Assembly: GCF_004791585.1 (NCBI RefSeq)
Contig: NZ_SRUU01000002.1
Span: forward strand, 186,001 to 250,000
Source of the DNA: Mesorhizobium sp. M1C.F.Ca.ET.210.01.1.1
GTDB lineage: Bacteria; Pseudomonadota; Alphaproteobacteria; Rhizobiales; Rhizobiaceae
Direction of reading: 5' to 3'
DNA length: 64,000 nt
Shown: positions 26,767 through 36,828 of the stretch, in pieces
Position numbering within the stretch: the first letter of the stretch is position 1
How the letters are laid out: each line of letters opens with the position of its first letter
The notes under the pieces: model-generated
The model's input: only the letters and a program-made list of their open reading frames with translations
What the model was told of the DNA's origin: nothing
Database searches by the model: none
Program-made: the position numbers and the translations under genes

Positions 26767-26786
26767 TTGTGATCACATGATCACAA
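26767..26786. promoter_or_regulatory. GntR-type operator, site 2 (9-bp perfect arms)
   Basis: TTGTGATCACATGATCACAA: 9-bp perfect inverted arms around CA, 17 bases before the start codon of the PLP-enzyme gene, where a bound repressor would block initiation. Same core as site 1 at 25829. Confidence 0.75.
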
Positions 26787-26803
26787 GGAACGTGAGGCAG
26801 CAA

Positions 26804-27943
26804 ATGTCCGGCTATTTTCTCTATCATTCGATCGGCACTTTCCCCGGCAAGGCCGAGCGGATGGCCGCCGCGCTGACAGAGTTTTCCTCTATCTGGTCGG
26901 CGGAAGACGACGGCCAGTGGCCGGCCGCCCTTGCCGCGCGGCAGCGCTTCATCGACGCGTGGACGCGGCTGATCGAGGCGCCGCGGAGCACGCTGACCAG
27001 CGCCGAGAACGTCACCTCAGCTCTCTACAGCCTGATCGGCGCCTTGCCGGCCGAGCGTCTGGCGGGAAAGCGGCTGCTGGTTGCGGCCGACTGTTTTCCG
27101 AGCCTGCATTTCCTGCTCGCAGGGCTCGCCAAGCGTTTCGGCTTCACGCTCGACACCGTGCCGCTGCGGCCGGGCGAGAGCTGGGTGCGCGACGAGGATT
27201 TTATCGCCCGCTGGCAGGACGATGTCGGACTGGCGCTTATCACCTTCGTCACCTCGACGGCCTCGCATCGCTGTGACGTCGAACGGCTCGCCGCGCATGG
27301 CCGCGCCTTGGGCAGCATCGTCGGCGTCGACGTCACGCAGGGCATCGGCGTGGCACCGTTTTCCGTTGCCGCGACGCCGGTCGATTTCGTCGTTTCCACA
27401 TCGCTCAAATGGCTGTGCGGTTCTTCCGGCGCGGGCATCTTGCAAGTCGCGCCGCACCTTCTCGCGACATGCCGGCCGGAGCTGCGCGGCTGGTTCAGCC
27501 AGCCCAACCCGTTCTCCTGGGACCTCGACGCCTTCACCTATGCCGAAGATGCGCGGCGCTTCGATCATGGCACGCCGGCGATCCTGGCGAGCGTCGCCTC
27601 GCTGCCCGGACTGGAATGGGTGGAAAAGACCGGCATCGACGCCATCCGCACGCAGAACGCCGCGCTCGTCGAGAGCGTCATTGGCGCGGCGTTGGACAAT
27701 GGCTGGGAGGTCCGTTCGCCGCTCGATGCCGGCGAGCGCGGCGGCAGCGTCATGCTCGGCCTGCCGCAAGGCGCAGAGCCAACGAAGATCATCGCGGCGC
27801 TGCGCGACGAGCGGCTTTTCTGCGACGCGCGCGGCACGACGCTGCGGCTGTCGCCCGGCATGGTCACCACGGAGGCGGCGGTCGAAACACTGATTGCCAA
27901 ACTGCAGGAGCATTTCGGTTCGCGGCGGCGCCGCGCATCCTGA
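26804..27943 (+). CDS. Class V PLP-dependent enzyme, kynureninase/aminotransferase-like
   Basis: A 379-residue fold-type I PLP enzyme. The Schiff-base lysine is in STSLKWLCGSSGAGIL, preceded by the PLP-contacting Asp in VGVDVTQGIG. Upstream are GFTLDTVPLRPGESW and a Ser/Thr-rich phosphate-binding stretch. It belongs near kynureninase and cysteine-desulfurase-like proteins. Kynureninase activity would give anthranilate and so connect to the neighbouring aminobenzoyl-CoA genes, but the specificity cannot be read. ATG 26804 has GAGG 8 bases upstream and sits right after the operator palindrome. Confidence 0.78.
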   Translation: MSGYFLYHSIGTFPGKAERMAAALTEFSSIWSAEDDGQWPAALAARQRFIDAWTRLIEAPRSTLTSAENVTSALYSLIGALPAERLAGKRLLVAADCFPSLHFLLAGLAKRFGFTLDTVPLRPGESWVRDEDFIARWQDDVGLALITFVTSTASHRCDVERLAAHGRALGSIVGVDVTQGIGVAPFSVAATPVDFVVSTSLKWLCGSSGAGILQVAPHLLATCRPELRGWFSQPNPFSWDLDAFTYAEDARRFDHGTPAILASVASLPGLEWVEKTGIDAIRTQNAALVESVIGAALDNGWEVRSPLDAGERGGSVMLGLPQGAEPTKIIAALRDERLFCDARGTTLRLSPGMVTTEAAVETLIAKLQEHFGSRRRRAS

Positions 27944-28026
27944 TTTCAGGCACCGCCTCGCCTGCGGCGTCCGGGAGTTGGGCGCCGGAAGGAGCGGATG
28001 AGAAACCGAACCAGAGGGAAGCAAAG

Positions 28027-28812
28027 ATGTTGAAACGTCTAGGACTGATTGGGGTGATCGTCGCCGCGGGCGTCGCCTTCGCGGCGCCGGCCTTTGCCGA
28101 CAAGATCATGGTGGGCGCCTACCCGGCCAACCCGCCATGGGAATACAAGACCGATTCCGGCGGCTTTGAAGGTTTCGAGATCGACGTCGCCAACGACGTC
28201 GCCAAGCGCATCGGCGCCGATGTCGAATTCCAGGACCTCGGCTTCCAGGCGCTGTTCGCGGCGACCGCTTCGGGCCGCATCGACTTCGCCGTTTCATCGA
28301 TCTCGGTCACCAAGGAGCGGCTGCAGAACCAGGGCTTCACGCAAGCCTATTACGACAGCGACGGCACCATCGTCGGCAAGGCGGATTCCACCATCAAGTC
28401 GCTCGACGACCTCAAGGGCAAGACCATCGGCGTGATCGCCGGCTCGACCGGCGAAGCCTATATGAAGGAGAACGCCGCCAAGCTCGGCGTCTCCGAGACC
28501 AAAAGCTACAACGCCCAGCAGGACCTTTTGCTCGACGTGCAGAACGGCCGCATCGACGGCGGTGCCGGCGAGCTCGCCGGCTTCCTGTTCGCCATCAAGC
28601 AGATGCCGGCGCTGAAGATCCTCGTGCGCATCCCGACCGGCGAGCGCTTCGCGATGATGACCAAGAAGGGCCATCCGCTGCTGGAGAAAGTCAACGACGC
28701 CATCAGCGAAATGAAGAAGGACGGCAGCATGGCCGCGATCCACAAGAAGTGGTTCGGCGTCGATCCGGAGGCCGGCACCAGCACGGTGACGCCGGGCCCG
28801 ATCCCGCAATAG
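28027..28812 (+). CDS. Amino-acid ABC transporter substrate-binding protein (family 3)
   Basis: A 261-residue periplasmic protein with signal peptide (about 1-24, ending APAFA) and a type II binding fold: PPWEYKTDSGGFEGFEIDVANDVAKRIG, then DFAVSSISVTKERLQNQGFTQAYY and GVIAGSTGEAYMKENA. Such proteins bind polar amino acids or similar small compounds. It lies between two class V PLP enzyme genes and before a permease gene, so its ligand is probably the substrate of those enzymes. ATG 28027 has an AGAGGGAAG site. Confidence 0.88.
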   Translation: MLKRLGLIGVIVAAGVAFAAPAFADKIMVGAYPANPPWEYKTDSGGFEGFEIDVANDVAKRIGADVEFQDLGFQALFAATASGRIDFAVSSISVTKERLQNQGFTQAYYDSDGTIVGKADSTIKSLDDLKGKTIGVIAGSTGEAYMKENAAKLGVSETKSYNAQQDLLLDVQNGRIDGGAGELAGFLFAIKQMPALKILVRIPTGERFAMMTKKGHPLLEKVNDAISEMKKDGSMAAIHKKWFGVDPEAGTSTVTPGPIPQ

Positions 28813-28835
28813 GCAGGCTGATTTCAATCCGCGAT

Positions 28836-28862
28836 GAGAGCGCCGGGACTGCCGGCGCTCTC
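28836..28862 (+). promoter_or_regulatory. Intra-operon hairpin between binding-protein and permease genes
   Basis: Perfect 11-bp stem (GAGAGCGCCGG / CCGGCGCTCTC) with loop GACTG and no T-run. Likely stabilises the binding-protein mRNA or limits read-through into the permease gene. Confidence 0.6.
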
Positions 28863-28923
28863 GCTTCACCCGCTCAGGCCGGCGCGGCTGCGATGGACCT
28901 GGCATTGCCTTCATGGTGAGCCG

Positions 28924-29601
28924 ATGGAACTGATCGACACCTTCTTCAACTGGGGCATCCTGGTCCGATCGTTTCCGATCCTCATCCGCGGGCTCGGCAA
29001 CACCATCCTGCTCGGCTGCGCGGCCATCGTCTTCGGCACCATCGCCGGACTGGCGATCTGCCTTGTGCGGCTCTACGCACCGAAGCCGCTGCGGCGGCTG
29101 GCAACGCTCTATATCGACATGTTCCGCGCGCTGCCGATCCTGGTGGTGCTGATCCTGATCTACTACGCCCTGCCCTTCGTCGGCATCCGGCTGTCGTCCT
29201 TCGTGTCGGCGGCACTTGCGTTGTCGCTGGTGCTCGCCGCCTTCACCGCCGAAGTCTGCCGGGCCGGCATCGAGAACATCCCGAAGGGCCAGTTCGAGGC
29301 CGCTGCCGCGCTCGGCCTGCCGTTCTGGGTCGCCATGCGCAAGGTGGTGCTGCCGCAGGCGATCCGCGTCGTCATCCCGCCGCTCACCAGCAACTGCGTC
29401 TCGGTGTTCAAGGACACCGCGCTCGCCTCGGTCGTGGCGATGCCCGACCTCCTGAAGCAGGCGACGGACGCGCAGGCGCTGATGGCCAATCCGACGCCGC
29501 TGATCGGCGCGGCGATCATCTATCTCGCCTTCCTGTGGCCGCTGGTGCGGCTGGTCGGCTACCTCGAAGCGCGCGGCAAGGCCCGGTCCGGCGCGCATTG
29601 A
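28924..29601 (+). CDS. Amino-acid ABC transporter permease
   Basis: A 225-residue HisM/GlnP-type inner-membrane permease with the coupling loop EAAAALGLPFWVAMRKVVLPQAIRVVIPP and an N-terminal amphipathic ILVRSFPILIRGLGNTILLG. ATG 28924 follows GGTGAG. The other in-frame start at 28834 would add a non-homologous leader and was rejected. There is no second permease and no ATPase gene in this operon, so it either works as a homodimer with an ATPase encoded elsewhere or shares one. Confidence 0.87.
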   Translation: MELIDTFFNWGILVRSFPILIRGLGNTILLGCAAIVFGTIAGLAICLVRLYAPKPLRRLATLYIDMFRALPILVVLILIYYALPFVGIRLSSFVSAALALSLVLAAFTAEVCRAGIENIPKGQFEAAAALGLPFWVAMRKVVLPQAIRVVIPPLTSNCVSVFKDTALASVVAMPDLLKQATDAQALMANPTPLIGAAIIYLAFLWPLVRLVGYLEARGKARSGAH

Positions 29602-29640
29602 TCCCTCCGAACTGACATTGATGACCTGAAGGAGACGTCC

Positions 29641-30936
29641 GTGAACCAGCACCACGTTTCGAAAGCGCCGGACAGCGCCGCTTCGTTCCCGGTCGAGAAG
29701 ATCCGCGCCATGTTCCCCGCGCTCCGGCAGGCAGGCGACTTCATCTTCATGGACAACGCCGCCGGCGCGCAGATCCCGCAGAGCGTTCTCGACGCGGTGG
29801 CCACCCATCTGGTCGCACACAATGTGCAGCGCGGCGGCCGCTATGGCCGCAGCGTGACGGTCGATCAATCAGTCGCAGAGGCGCGCGAAAGCGTGGCGCT
29901 GTTGATCAACGCCTATAGTCCATCCGAAATCTGCTTCGGCATGAACGCCACATCGTTCATCCGCCTGGTCAGCCTCGGCATCGGCCAGATGCTTGCCAAA
30001 AACCCGGATGGGGGGCGCGACGAGATCGTTGTCACCGACATGGACCACGACGCCAACATCGCCACCTGGCTGGCGCTCGAGCAGGCCGGCGCGAAGTTCA
30101 AATGGTGGCGCATGCGCGAGGACGGCAATCTCCATGTCGACGACCTCAGGGCGCTGATGTCGGAACGCACCCGCCTTGTCGCCTGCACGGTGACGGCGCA
30201 TTCGATCGGCTCGATCGTCGATGTCGCTTCGGTGGCGAACATCGCGCATGCGGCGGGCGCCGAAGTCTTCCTCGATTGCGTGCATTACGGGCCGCACGGG
30301 CTGATCGACGTGCAGGCCTGGGATTGCGACTATCTCGTCTGCTCCGGCTACAAGAATTTCTCGCCGCATATGGGTTTTCTCTGGGGCCGCTTCGAAACGC
30401 TGAAGCGGCTGCCGACATTCCGCGAGGATTTCATTCCCAACGAGCCGCCCTACAAGGTCGAGGCCGGCACCTTCATCTACGAGAACGTCTCCGGCATGGA
30501 CGCCGCGGTGCGCTATCTGGAATCGGTCGGCCGCAATTTCTTGGCCCAGAACAACCGCTCGCGCCGCGACAACATCGTTGCCGGCATGAACGCCATCCGC
30601 GACTACGAGCTGATGCTGGCGCGCGAGATGCTGAAGGTGTTGAAGGCGTGCGGCGCCACGATCTATGGCGTTGCCGAGGAAGACCGTATCCACGAGCGCG
30701 TGCCGACCTTCTGCTTCAACATCGGCGAGCTCTCGCCGCAAAGGATCGTCGAGGAGATGGCCGCCATGCAGATCGGCATCCGCGACGGCCACATGTATGC
30801 GCCGCGGCTGATGAAGCGGCTCAACCTGTCAATGGACAGCGGCGCGATCCGCGCTTCGCTGGTGCACTACAACACGGTGGAAGAGGTGCACCGCTTCGGC
30901 GAAGCGCTGCGGACGATCATCGCCAAGCTGTCGTGA
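29641..30936 (+). CDS. Cysteine-desulfurase-like class V PLP enzyme
   Basis: A 431-residue fold-type I PLP enzyme with [19 protein letters not shown] near the N-terminus, the phosphate-binding [10 protein letters not shown], and the PLP lysine in [16 protein letters not shown]. It resembles cysteine-desulfurase-like proteins outside the IscS/SufS groups. No mobile Cys loop typical of IscS is evident, so sulfur transfer is doubtful and a lyase, epimerase or aminotransferase role is possible. GTG 29641 has an AAGGAGA site. Last gene of the GntR-controlled block. Confidence 0.78.
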   Translation: MNQHHVSKAPDSAASFPVEKIRAMFPALRQAGDFIFMDNAAGAQIPQSVLDAVATHLVAHNVQRGGRYGRSVTVDQSVAEARESVALLINAYSPSEICFGMNATSFIRLVSLGIGQMLAKNPDGGRDEIVVTDMDHDANIATWLALEQAGAKFKWWRMREDGNLHVDDLRALMSERTRLVACTVTAHSIGSIVDVASVANIAHAAGAEVFLDCVHYGPHGLIDVQAWDCDYLVCSGYKNFSPHMGFLWGRFETLKRLPTFREDFIPNEPPYKVEAGTFIYENVSGMDAAVRYLESVGRNFLAQNNRSRRDNIVAGMNAIRDYELMLAREMLKVLKACGATIYGVAEEDRIHERVPTFCFNIGELSPQRIVEEMAAMQIGIRDGHMYAPRLMKRLNLSMDSGAIRASLVHYNTVEEVHRFGEALRTIIAKLS

Positions 30937-30993
30937 GCACTTTGGCGACAACGGCTGTTAGGGCCTGTTGAGACTCAGGTCAGGCCGGGTCGA

Positions 30994-31068
30994 GAATGGT
31001 GACTTGCGAGAACCGGAGCGGAGCGTACTTAAGTACGTGAGCACCGGAAGCGCAGGAAGCCGCCATTC
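30994..31068. repeat. Rhizobial-type palindromic repeat centred on CGTACTTAAGTACG
   Basis: A roughly 75-base imperfect palindrome with GAATGG at one end and CCATTC at the other and a 14-bp perfect palindrome in the middle (31024-31037). It lies between the convergent ends of the PLP-enzyme gene and dppF, where it may act as a bidirectional transcription barrier. Confidence 0.75.
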
Positions 31069-31103
31069 GCAGGCCGGCCTCCCCTGAATATCGACACGCC
31101 CGG

Positions 31104-31927
<824 letters not shown>

Positions 31928-31931
<4 letters not shown>

Positions 31932-32782
31932 GCGTCGGCTCCCGAGGGCGCCGGCTCGAACAGCATGTCGGTGACGGTCGGCAGCCGGTCGCCGACGGCG
32001 TTCTCGGGCAGCGCCGACAGCAGTGCGCGCGTGTAGTTGCTCTTCGGCGATTCAAAGAGCGACAGCACGTCGGCCTCTTCCATCTTGCGGCCCTTGTACT
32101 GGACGATGACGCGGTCGGCGGTCTCCGCCACCACGCCCATATTGTGGGTGATCATGATCAGGCCCATGCCGTATTTGGCCTGCAGCGAGACCAGCAGGTC
32201 GAGGATCTGCTTCTGGATGGTGACGTCGAGCGCGGTCGTCGGCTCGTCGGCGATCAGGAGCTTCGGATTGCAGGCAATCGCCATCGCGATCATGACGCGC
32301 TGGCATTGGCCGCCCGACATCTGGTGCGGGAAGGAATTGAGCCGCTCCGCCGGCTCGGGGATGCCGACCTGCTTCAGCAATTCGATGGCGCGGGCCCGGC
32401 GCTGCGTACGATCCATGCCGAGATGGAAGCGCAGCACTTCCTCGATCTGGAAGCCGACGGTGAAGCACGGATTGAGGCTGGCGATCGGCTCCTGGAAGAT
32501 CATGGCAATGTCCTTGCCGATGATCTTGCGGCGTTCGGCCGGGCTGATCTTGAGCAGATCGCGGCCGCCGAAGCTCATGCGGTCGGCGGTGACGGTGGCC
32601 GTCCATGGCAGCAGGCCCATCACCGCCAGCATCGACACCGACTTGCCGGAACCGGATTCGCCGACGATGGCGAGCACCTCGCGCTCGTCGACATGGAGCG
32701 AGACGCCGTCGACGGCGCGGAACGGACCGGACGCGGTCTGGAATTCGACGACGAGATTCTGGATGTCGAGCAGCGCCGCCAT
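31928..32782 (-). CDS. dppD: Dipeptide ABC transporter ATP-binding protein DppD
   Basis: A 284-residue ATPase with Walker A GESGSGKS, Q-loop FQEPIASLNPCFT, signature MSGGQCQRVMIAMAIACNP and Walker [13 protein letters not shown]. The signature contains a Cys (GGQCQR) where Arg is common. I chose ATG 32782, five bases after AGGAGGT and overlapping the dppC stop (TGATG). The GTG directly before it (32785) is too close to the ribosome-binding site. Confidence 0.92.
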
Positions 32783-33693
32783 CACGACCTCCTGAGCTTG
32801 GGATCGAGGGCGTCACGCAGGCCGTCGCCGATCAGGTTGATCGCGAGCACGGTGATCAGGATGGCAAGACCCGGGAAAGTCACCACCCACCAGGCGCGCA
32901 GGATGAACTCGCGCGCCGAGGCAAGCATGGTGCCCCATTCCGGCGTCGGCGGTTGCGCGCCGAGGCCGAGGAAGCCAAGGGCGGCCGCTTCGAGAATGGC
33001 GTTGGAGAATGACAGCGTGCCCTGGACGATCAGCGGCGCCAGGCAATTCGGCAGGATCGTGCGAAGCATCAGCCTCAGATGGCCTGCGCCCGCGACCTTG
33101 GCGGCGACGACGTATTCGCGGCTCTTCTCGGCCATGACCGCGGCGCGCACCAGGCGGGCGAAATGCGGCTGCAGGACGAGCGAGATCGCCAGCATCGCAT
33201 TGAACAGGCCGGGGCCGAGGATGGTGACCAGCACCAGCGCCAGAAGCAGCGACGGGAAGGCGAGGATCAGGTCCATGACGCGCATGATCGCCACGTCGAC
33301 CCAGCCGCGGAAATAGCCGGCAAGCAGGCCGAGCGTGATGCCGCCGGTGAGCGCCAGCGTGACGACGACGGCGCCGATCAGCAGCGAGAAGCGCGCGCCG
33401 TAGAGCAGGCGCGAGAGGATATCGCGGCCGACCGGATCGGTGCCGAGGATGTATTGCGAGCTGCCGCCCGCCTGCCAGGCCGGCGGGCGCAAGAATGCGG
33501 TCTTGTCCTGCACATCGGGCGCATAGGGCGCGAGCAGCGGCGCAAAGAGCGCCGCCAGCACCAAGAGGATGAAGACGAAGAGGCCGATGACGGCGCCGCG
33601 ATTGACCGAGAAATAGTGCCAGAAGGTCTTGAACCCGGTCAGGCGGTCCGGGCTGCCGGCGGCCATGGGAGCGATTTCGGTCGACTGGCTCAT
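32782..33693 (-). CDS. dppC: Dipeptide ABC transporter permease DppC
   Basis: A 303-residue inner-membrane permease with the OppC N-terminal domain (GAVIGLFVFILLVLAALFAP), LGTDPVGRDILSRLLYGARFSL, and coupling loop REYVVAAKVAGAGHLRLMLRTILPN. ATG 33693 overlaps the dppB stop by one base (TGATG), so translation is coupled. Confidence 0.92.
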   Translation of the reverse strand: MSQSTEIAPMAAGSPDRLTGFKTFWHYFSVNRGAVIGLFVFILLVLAALFAPLLAPYAPDVQDKTAFLRPPAWQAGGSSQYILGTDPVGRDILSRLLYGARFSLLIGAVVVTLALTGGITLGLLAGYFRGWVDVAIMRVMDLILAFPSLLLALVLVTILGPGLFNAMLAISLVLQPHFARLVRAAVMAEKSREYVVAAKVAGAGHLRLMLRTILPNCLAPLIVQGTLSFSNAILEAAALGFLGLGAQPPTPEWGTMLASAREFILRAWWVVTFPGLAILITVLAINLIGDGLRDALDPKLRRS

Positions 33694-34700
33694 CACGCGG
33701 CCCTGATGCGCGGGTTGATGACAGCGTAGAGCACGTCGACGATGAGGTTCACGGCCATGACGATGAGCGCGATCAAAAGCAGACCTGACTGCACGACGAC
33801 ATAGTCGCGCTTGAAGATGGAATCGACCATCCACTTGCCGATGCCCGGCCAGGCGAAGATGGTTTCGGTGAGGATGGCGCCGGCAAGCAGCGTGCCGACC
33901 TGCAGGCCGATGGTGGTGACGACCGGGATCAGCGCGTTGCGAAGCGCATGCACGCCGATGACGCGGGCGGCCGAAAGGCCCTTGGCGCGGGCGGTGCGGA
34001 CATAATCCTCGCCCAGCACCTCGAGCATGGCCGAACGGGTCTGGCGCGCGATGACCGCCAGCGGAATAGTGCCGAGCACGATCGCGGGCAGGACGAGATG
34101 GCTGAGCGCCGAGCGCAGCGCATCCCACTTGCCGTAAAGGATGGTGTCGATGGTCATGAAGCCGGTGATCGGCTTCAGGAAGAACTGCAGGCCCATGCGG
34201 CCGGAAACCGGCGTCCAGCCGAGATAGCCGGAGAAGAAGATGATGAGCAGCAGGCCCCACCAGAAGATCGGCATGGAATAGCCGACGAGCGCGGTCCCCA
34301 TCAGCGACTGGTCGAACCATGAGCCGCGCTTGACGGCCGCGAATATGCCGGCCGGGATGCCGATCGCCATGGCGAAGACCATGGCGAAGAAGGACAGCTC
34401 CAGCGTCGCCGGGAAGAGCGTCTTGAACTCCTCGAGAACCGGGCGCTTGGATGAAATGGAGACGCCGAAGTCGCCGGTGGCGACCTCGCCGACATAGCGT
34501 GCATACTGCTCCCAGACCGGCAGGTTGTAGCCGAACTGTTCCTTGAGCTCTTCGTACCGCGCAGGGGTCACGCCATGCTCGCCGGCCATGGCCAGGATCG
34601 GGTCGCCGGGCAGCAGCCGGACGAAGGCGAAGGCGCAGATGGTGATGCCGACCAGGGTCGGGATCAGAAGGGCGATTTTGTTGAGAAGATATCTAATCAT
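33693..34700 (-). CDS. dppB: Dipeptide ABC transporter permease DppB
   Basis: A 335-residue permease starting MIRYLLNKIALLIPTLVGITICAF, with the periplasmic RLLPGDPILAMAGEHGV segment and coupling loop EDYVRTARAKGLSAARVIGVHALRNALIP. It pairs with DppC to form the transmembrane channel. It is separated from dppA by 49 bases that contain a strong hairpin. Confidence 0.92.
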   Translation of the reverse strand: MIRYLLNKIALLIPTLVGITICAFAFVRLLPGDPILAMAGEHGVTPARYEELKEQFGYNLPVWEQYARYVGEVATGDFGVSISSKRPVLEEFKTLFPATLELSFFAMVFAMAIGIPAGIFAAVKRGSWFDQSLMGTALVGYSMPIFWWGLLLIIFFSGYLGWTPVSGRMGLQFFLKPITGFMTIDTILYGKWDALRSALSHLVLPAIVLGTIPLAVIARQTRSAMLEVLGEDYVRTARAKGLSAARVIGVHALRNALIPVVTTIGLQVGTLLAGAILTETIFAWPGIGKWMVDSIFKRDYVVVQSGLLLIALIVMAVNLIVDVLYAVINPRIRAA

Positions 34701-34712
34701 CGTGAAATGAAT

Positions 34713-34738
34713 GGGGCGGCGCTAATTCGCGCCGCCCC
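34713..34738 (-). promoter_or_regulatory. Intra-operon hairpin between dppA and dppB
   Basis: Perfect 10-bp stem (GGGGCGGCGC / GCGCCGCCCC) with a 6-base loop and no T-run on either strand. It probably sets the excess of binding-protein mRNA over permease mRNA. Confidence 0.65.
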
Positions 34739-34749
34739 GTTCGCAGATA

Positions 34750-36348
34750 TTACTCGGCCTTGTCAACGCCGTCGAAGCGATGAATGCCAAGCGGGTCCAT
34801 CTTGTAGCCGGTGACGTTGTTGCGAACGACCGAGTAGACTTGGCTGTGCGCCAGCAGGAAGGCCGGCGCCTGCTTGGCGAAGATCTCCTGCGCCTGCGCA
34901 TAGAGCTTGGTGCGCTCGCCCTGGTCGCTGGTCTTCTTGGCCTTCTGGATCAGGTCCTCGAAGTCCTTGTCGCACCAGCTGGAGTAGTTCGAGACGCCGA
35001 TGGCCGAGCAGGCAAAGAGCGTGGCGAAGAAGTTGTCGGGATCGCCATTGTCGCCGGTCCAGCCGATCTGGAAGGCGCCGGGACGCTCCTTCTTCTTGCC
35101 TTCCTCGCGATACTTCGTCCACTCGTAGTTGACGATCTCGGCCTTGACGCCGACTTTGGCCCAGTCGGCCTGGATCAGCTCAGCCGCGCGCTGGAAGTTC
35201 GGGTTGTAGGGACGAACGCGGTCGGAAGCCCAGAGCTGGATTTCCTTCAGCCCGGCATCGGCCAGCACTTTCTTGGCCGCTTCCGGATCGTAGGAATCGA
35301 ACTTCACGTCCTTGTTCCACGACCACATGGTCGGCGGGATCAGGTTCTGGGCAGGCGTTGCGCCAGCATCCTGGAACAGCGACTTGATCAGCGCTTCGCG
35401 GTCGATCGCCTGGTTGAGCGCATGGCGAACCTCGGGCTTGTCGAGCGGCGGGATCGTCGTGTTGTAGCTCATGTAGCCGATGTTGAGGCCGGCCTGATCC
35501 ATCAGGGTCACGTCCTTGTTGGCCTTGATGGTGGCGATGTCGGCCGGGTTCGGATAGGGAGCCACATCGCATTCGCCGGCCAGCACCTTCTGGATACGGG
35601 CGGTCGCGTCAGGCGTGATGGCGAAGACGAGATCGTCGATCTTCTCCTTGCCCTTGAAGTAGTCGGGGTGGGCCGCATAGCGGATGACCGAATCCAGCTG
35701 ATAGTCGACGAACTGGAACGGGCCGGTGCCGATCGGCTTGGTCGAGAAGTCGGCCATCTTGCCATCCTTCTCGAGCTGGTCGGCATATTCCTTCGAGACG
35801 ATCGAGGCGAAGTCCATGCCGAGGTTGGCCAGCATCGGCGCGTTCGGCTCGGTCAGCGTCAGCTTGACGGTGAGGTCGTCGACCTTCTCCCACTTTGCCA
35901 CGTATTTCGGCATGTCCATGCCGGTGTAGTAGTCCCAGGTCAGGTTCGGCAGATACTTCTCGCCGTTCCACGGATTCTGCTTGTTGAACTGACGGTCGAA
36001 GGAGAAGACGACGTCGTCGGCATTGAGGTCGCGGGTCGGCTTGAAATAGTCGGTGGTCTGGAACTTCACGCCCGGATGCAGGTGGAAAGTATAGACCAGG
36101 CCGTCGTCGGAGATTTCCCATTTGTCGGCAAGGCCGGGCTCGATCTCGGTGCCGCCATGCTTGAACTCGACCAGGCGCGAATAGACGGTGCGCGAGGAAG
36201 CGTCGAAGTCGTTGCCGCCCGTCGTCGTACCCGGATCGAAATTGGCCGGCGACGCTTCCGAGCAATAGACAAGCGTCTTTGCATTGGCCATGCCGCCCAG
36301 GACGCTTGCAGCCAGCAACGCGGCTGCAAAAGTCATTGTCTTTTTCAT
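34750..36348 (-). CDS. dppA: Periplasmic dipeptide-binding protein DppA
   Basis: A 532-residue binding protein with a signal peptide (about 1-22, ending GMANA) and close resemblance to enterobacterial DppA throughout: KTLVYCSEASPANFDPG, LNADDVVFSFDRQFN, IGTGPFQFVDYQLDSVIRY, NLIPPTMWSWN and GWTGDNGDPDNFFATLF. It delivers dipeptides to DppBCDF. ATG 36348 has an AGGGAG site; the longer frame upstream lacks a signal peptide start. Confidence 0.93.
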   Translation of the reverse strand: MKKTMTFAAALLAASVLGGMANAKTLVYCSEASPANFDPGTTTGGNDFDASSRTVYSRLVEFKHGGTEIEPGLADKWEISDDGLVYTFHLHPGVKFQTTDYFKPTRDLNADDVVFSFDRQFNKQNPWNGEKYLPNLTWDYYTGMDMPKYVAKWEKVDDLTVKLTLTEPNAPMLANLGMDFASIVSKEYADQLEKDGKMADFSTKPIGTGPFQFVDYQLDSVIRYAAHPDYFKGKEKIDDLVFAITPDATARIQKVLAGECDVAPYPNPADIATIKANKDVTLMDQAGLNIGYMSYNTTIPPLDKPEVRHALNQAIDREALIKSLFQDAGATPAQNLIPPTMWSWNKDVKFDSYDPEAAKKVLADAGLKEIQLWASDRVRPYNPNFQRAAELIQADWAKVGVKAEIVNYEWTKYREEGKKKERPGAFQIGWTGDNGDPDNFFATLFACSAIGVSNYSSWCDKDFEDLIQKAKKTSDQGERTKLYAQAQEIFAKQAPAFLLAHSQVYSVVRNNVTGYKMDPLGIHRFDGVDKAE

Positions 36349-36828
36349 TGAGCACTCCCTGATGTTCTTCCAAGCCCCTCTGTAGGCTCGCGAAGCGCGC
36401 ATATAAGCACCGTTTTTCGGGCTTTGGAACACCCCGTTTGCGTACCCCATGGTAAGCAGGAAAAGAATCCGGATTTTCCTCAAATTTTGGAAAATGTGAG
36501 CAGATTTTTTCGCTCACGACATTGTTAACGACTGCATTTTTTTATTGATTGGCCGCCTCGCGAAACCGACGCTGGGGCTTCCCGATTGCAGTCCTGTTCC
36601 TCGTCGGCATGCAGCTCGAGGAGTGATCGGACGAAGAGATTTTCGACGGCAAATCTTTCCGCCGCTGCCGCTAGGGCAAGACTTGCACGGCCGCCGATAG
36701 ACGCAATAGATAGACGACATGCCGGATTTCTTGGGGAATCCGCTATCGGCGCCCGGCGGAGGAGGCCTCTGACATTGGAGGCAGGCGCGGCGCGAGACAA
36801 TGAGACCAAGATACCAGGGAGGGATTTG
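36349..36828. other. Divergent intergenic region between dppA and the acyl-CoA ligase
   Basis: 480 bases without a gene I can support. It holds the promoters for dppA (leftward) and the ligase (rightward). An AT-rich patch lies at about 36480-36545. Inside it is the inverted repeat GTGAGC (36496-36501) / GCTCAC (36512-36517) with a T-rich 10-base loop, which could be an operator or a weak hairpin. The stretch 36586-36828 is open in the ligase frame but reads as low-complexity Arg/Ala/Ser and has no good start. Confidence 0.6.

Noticed and set aside
36586..36828. Longer start for the acyl-CoA ligase adding about 80 residues.
   Set aside because: The extra segment is Arg/Ser-rich without a family match, while the GTG at 36829 has a strong ribosome-binding site at normal distance.
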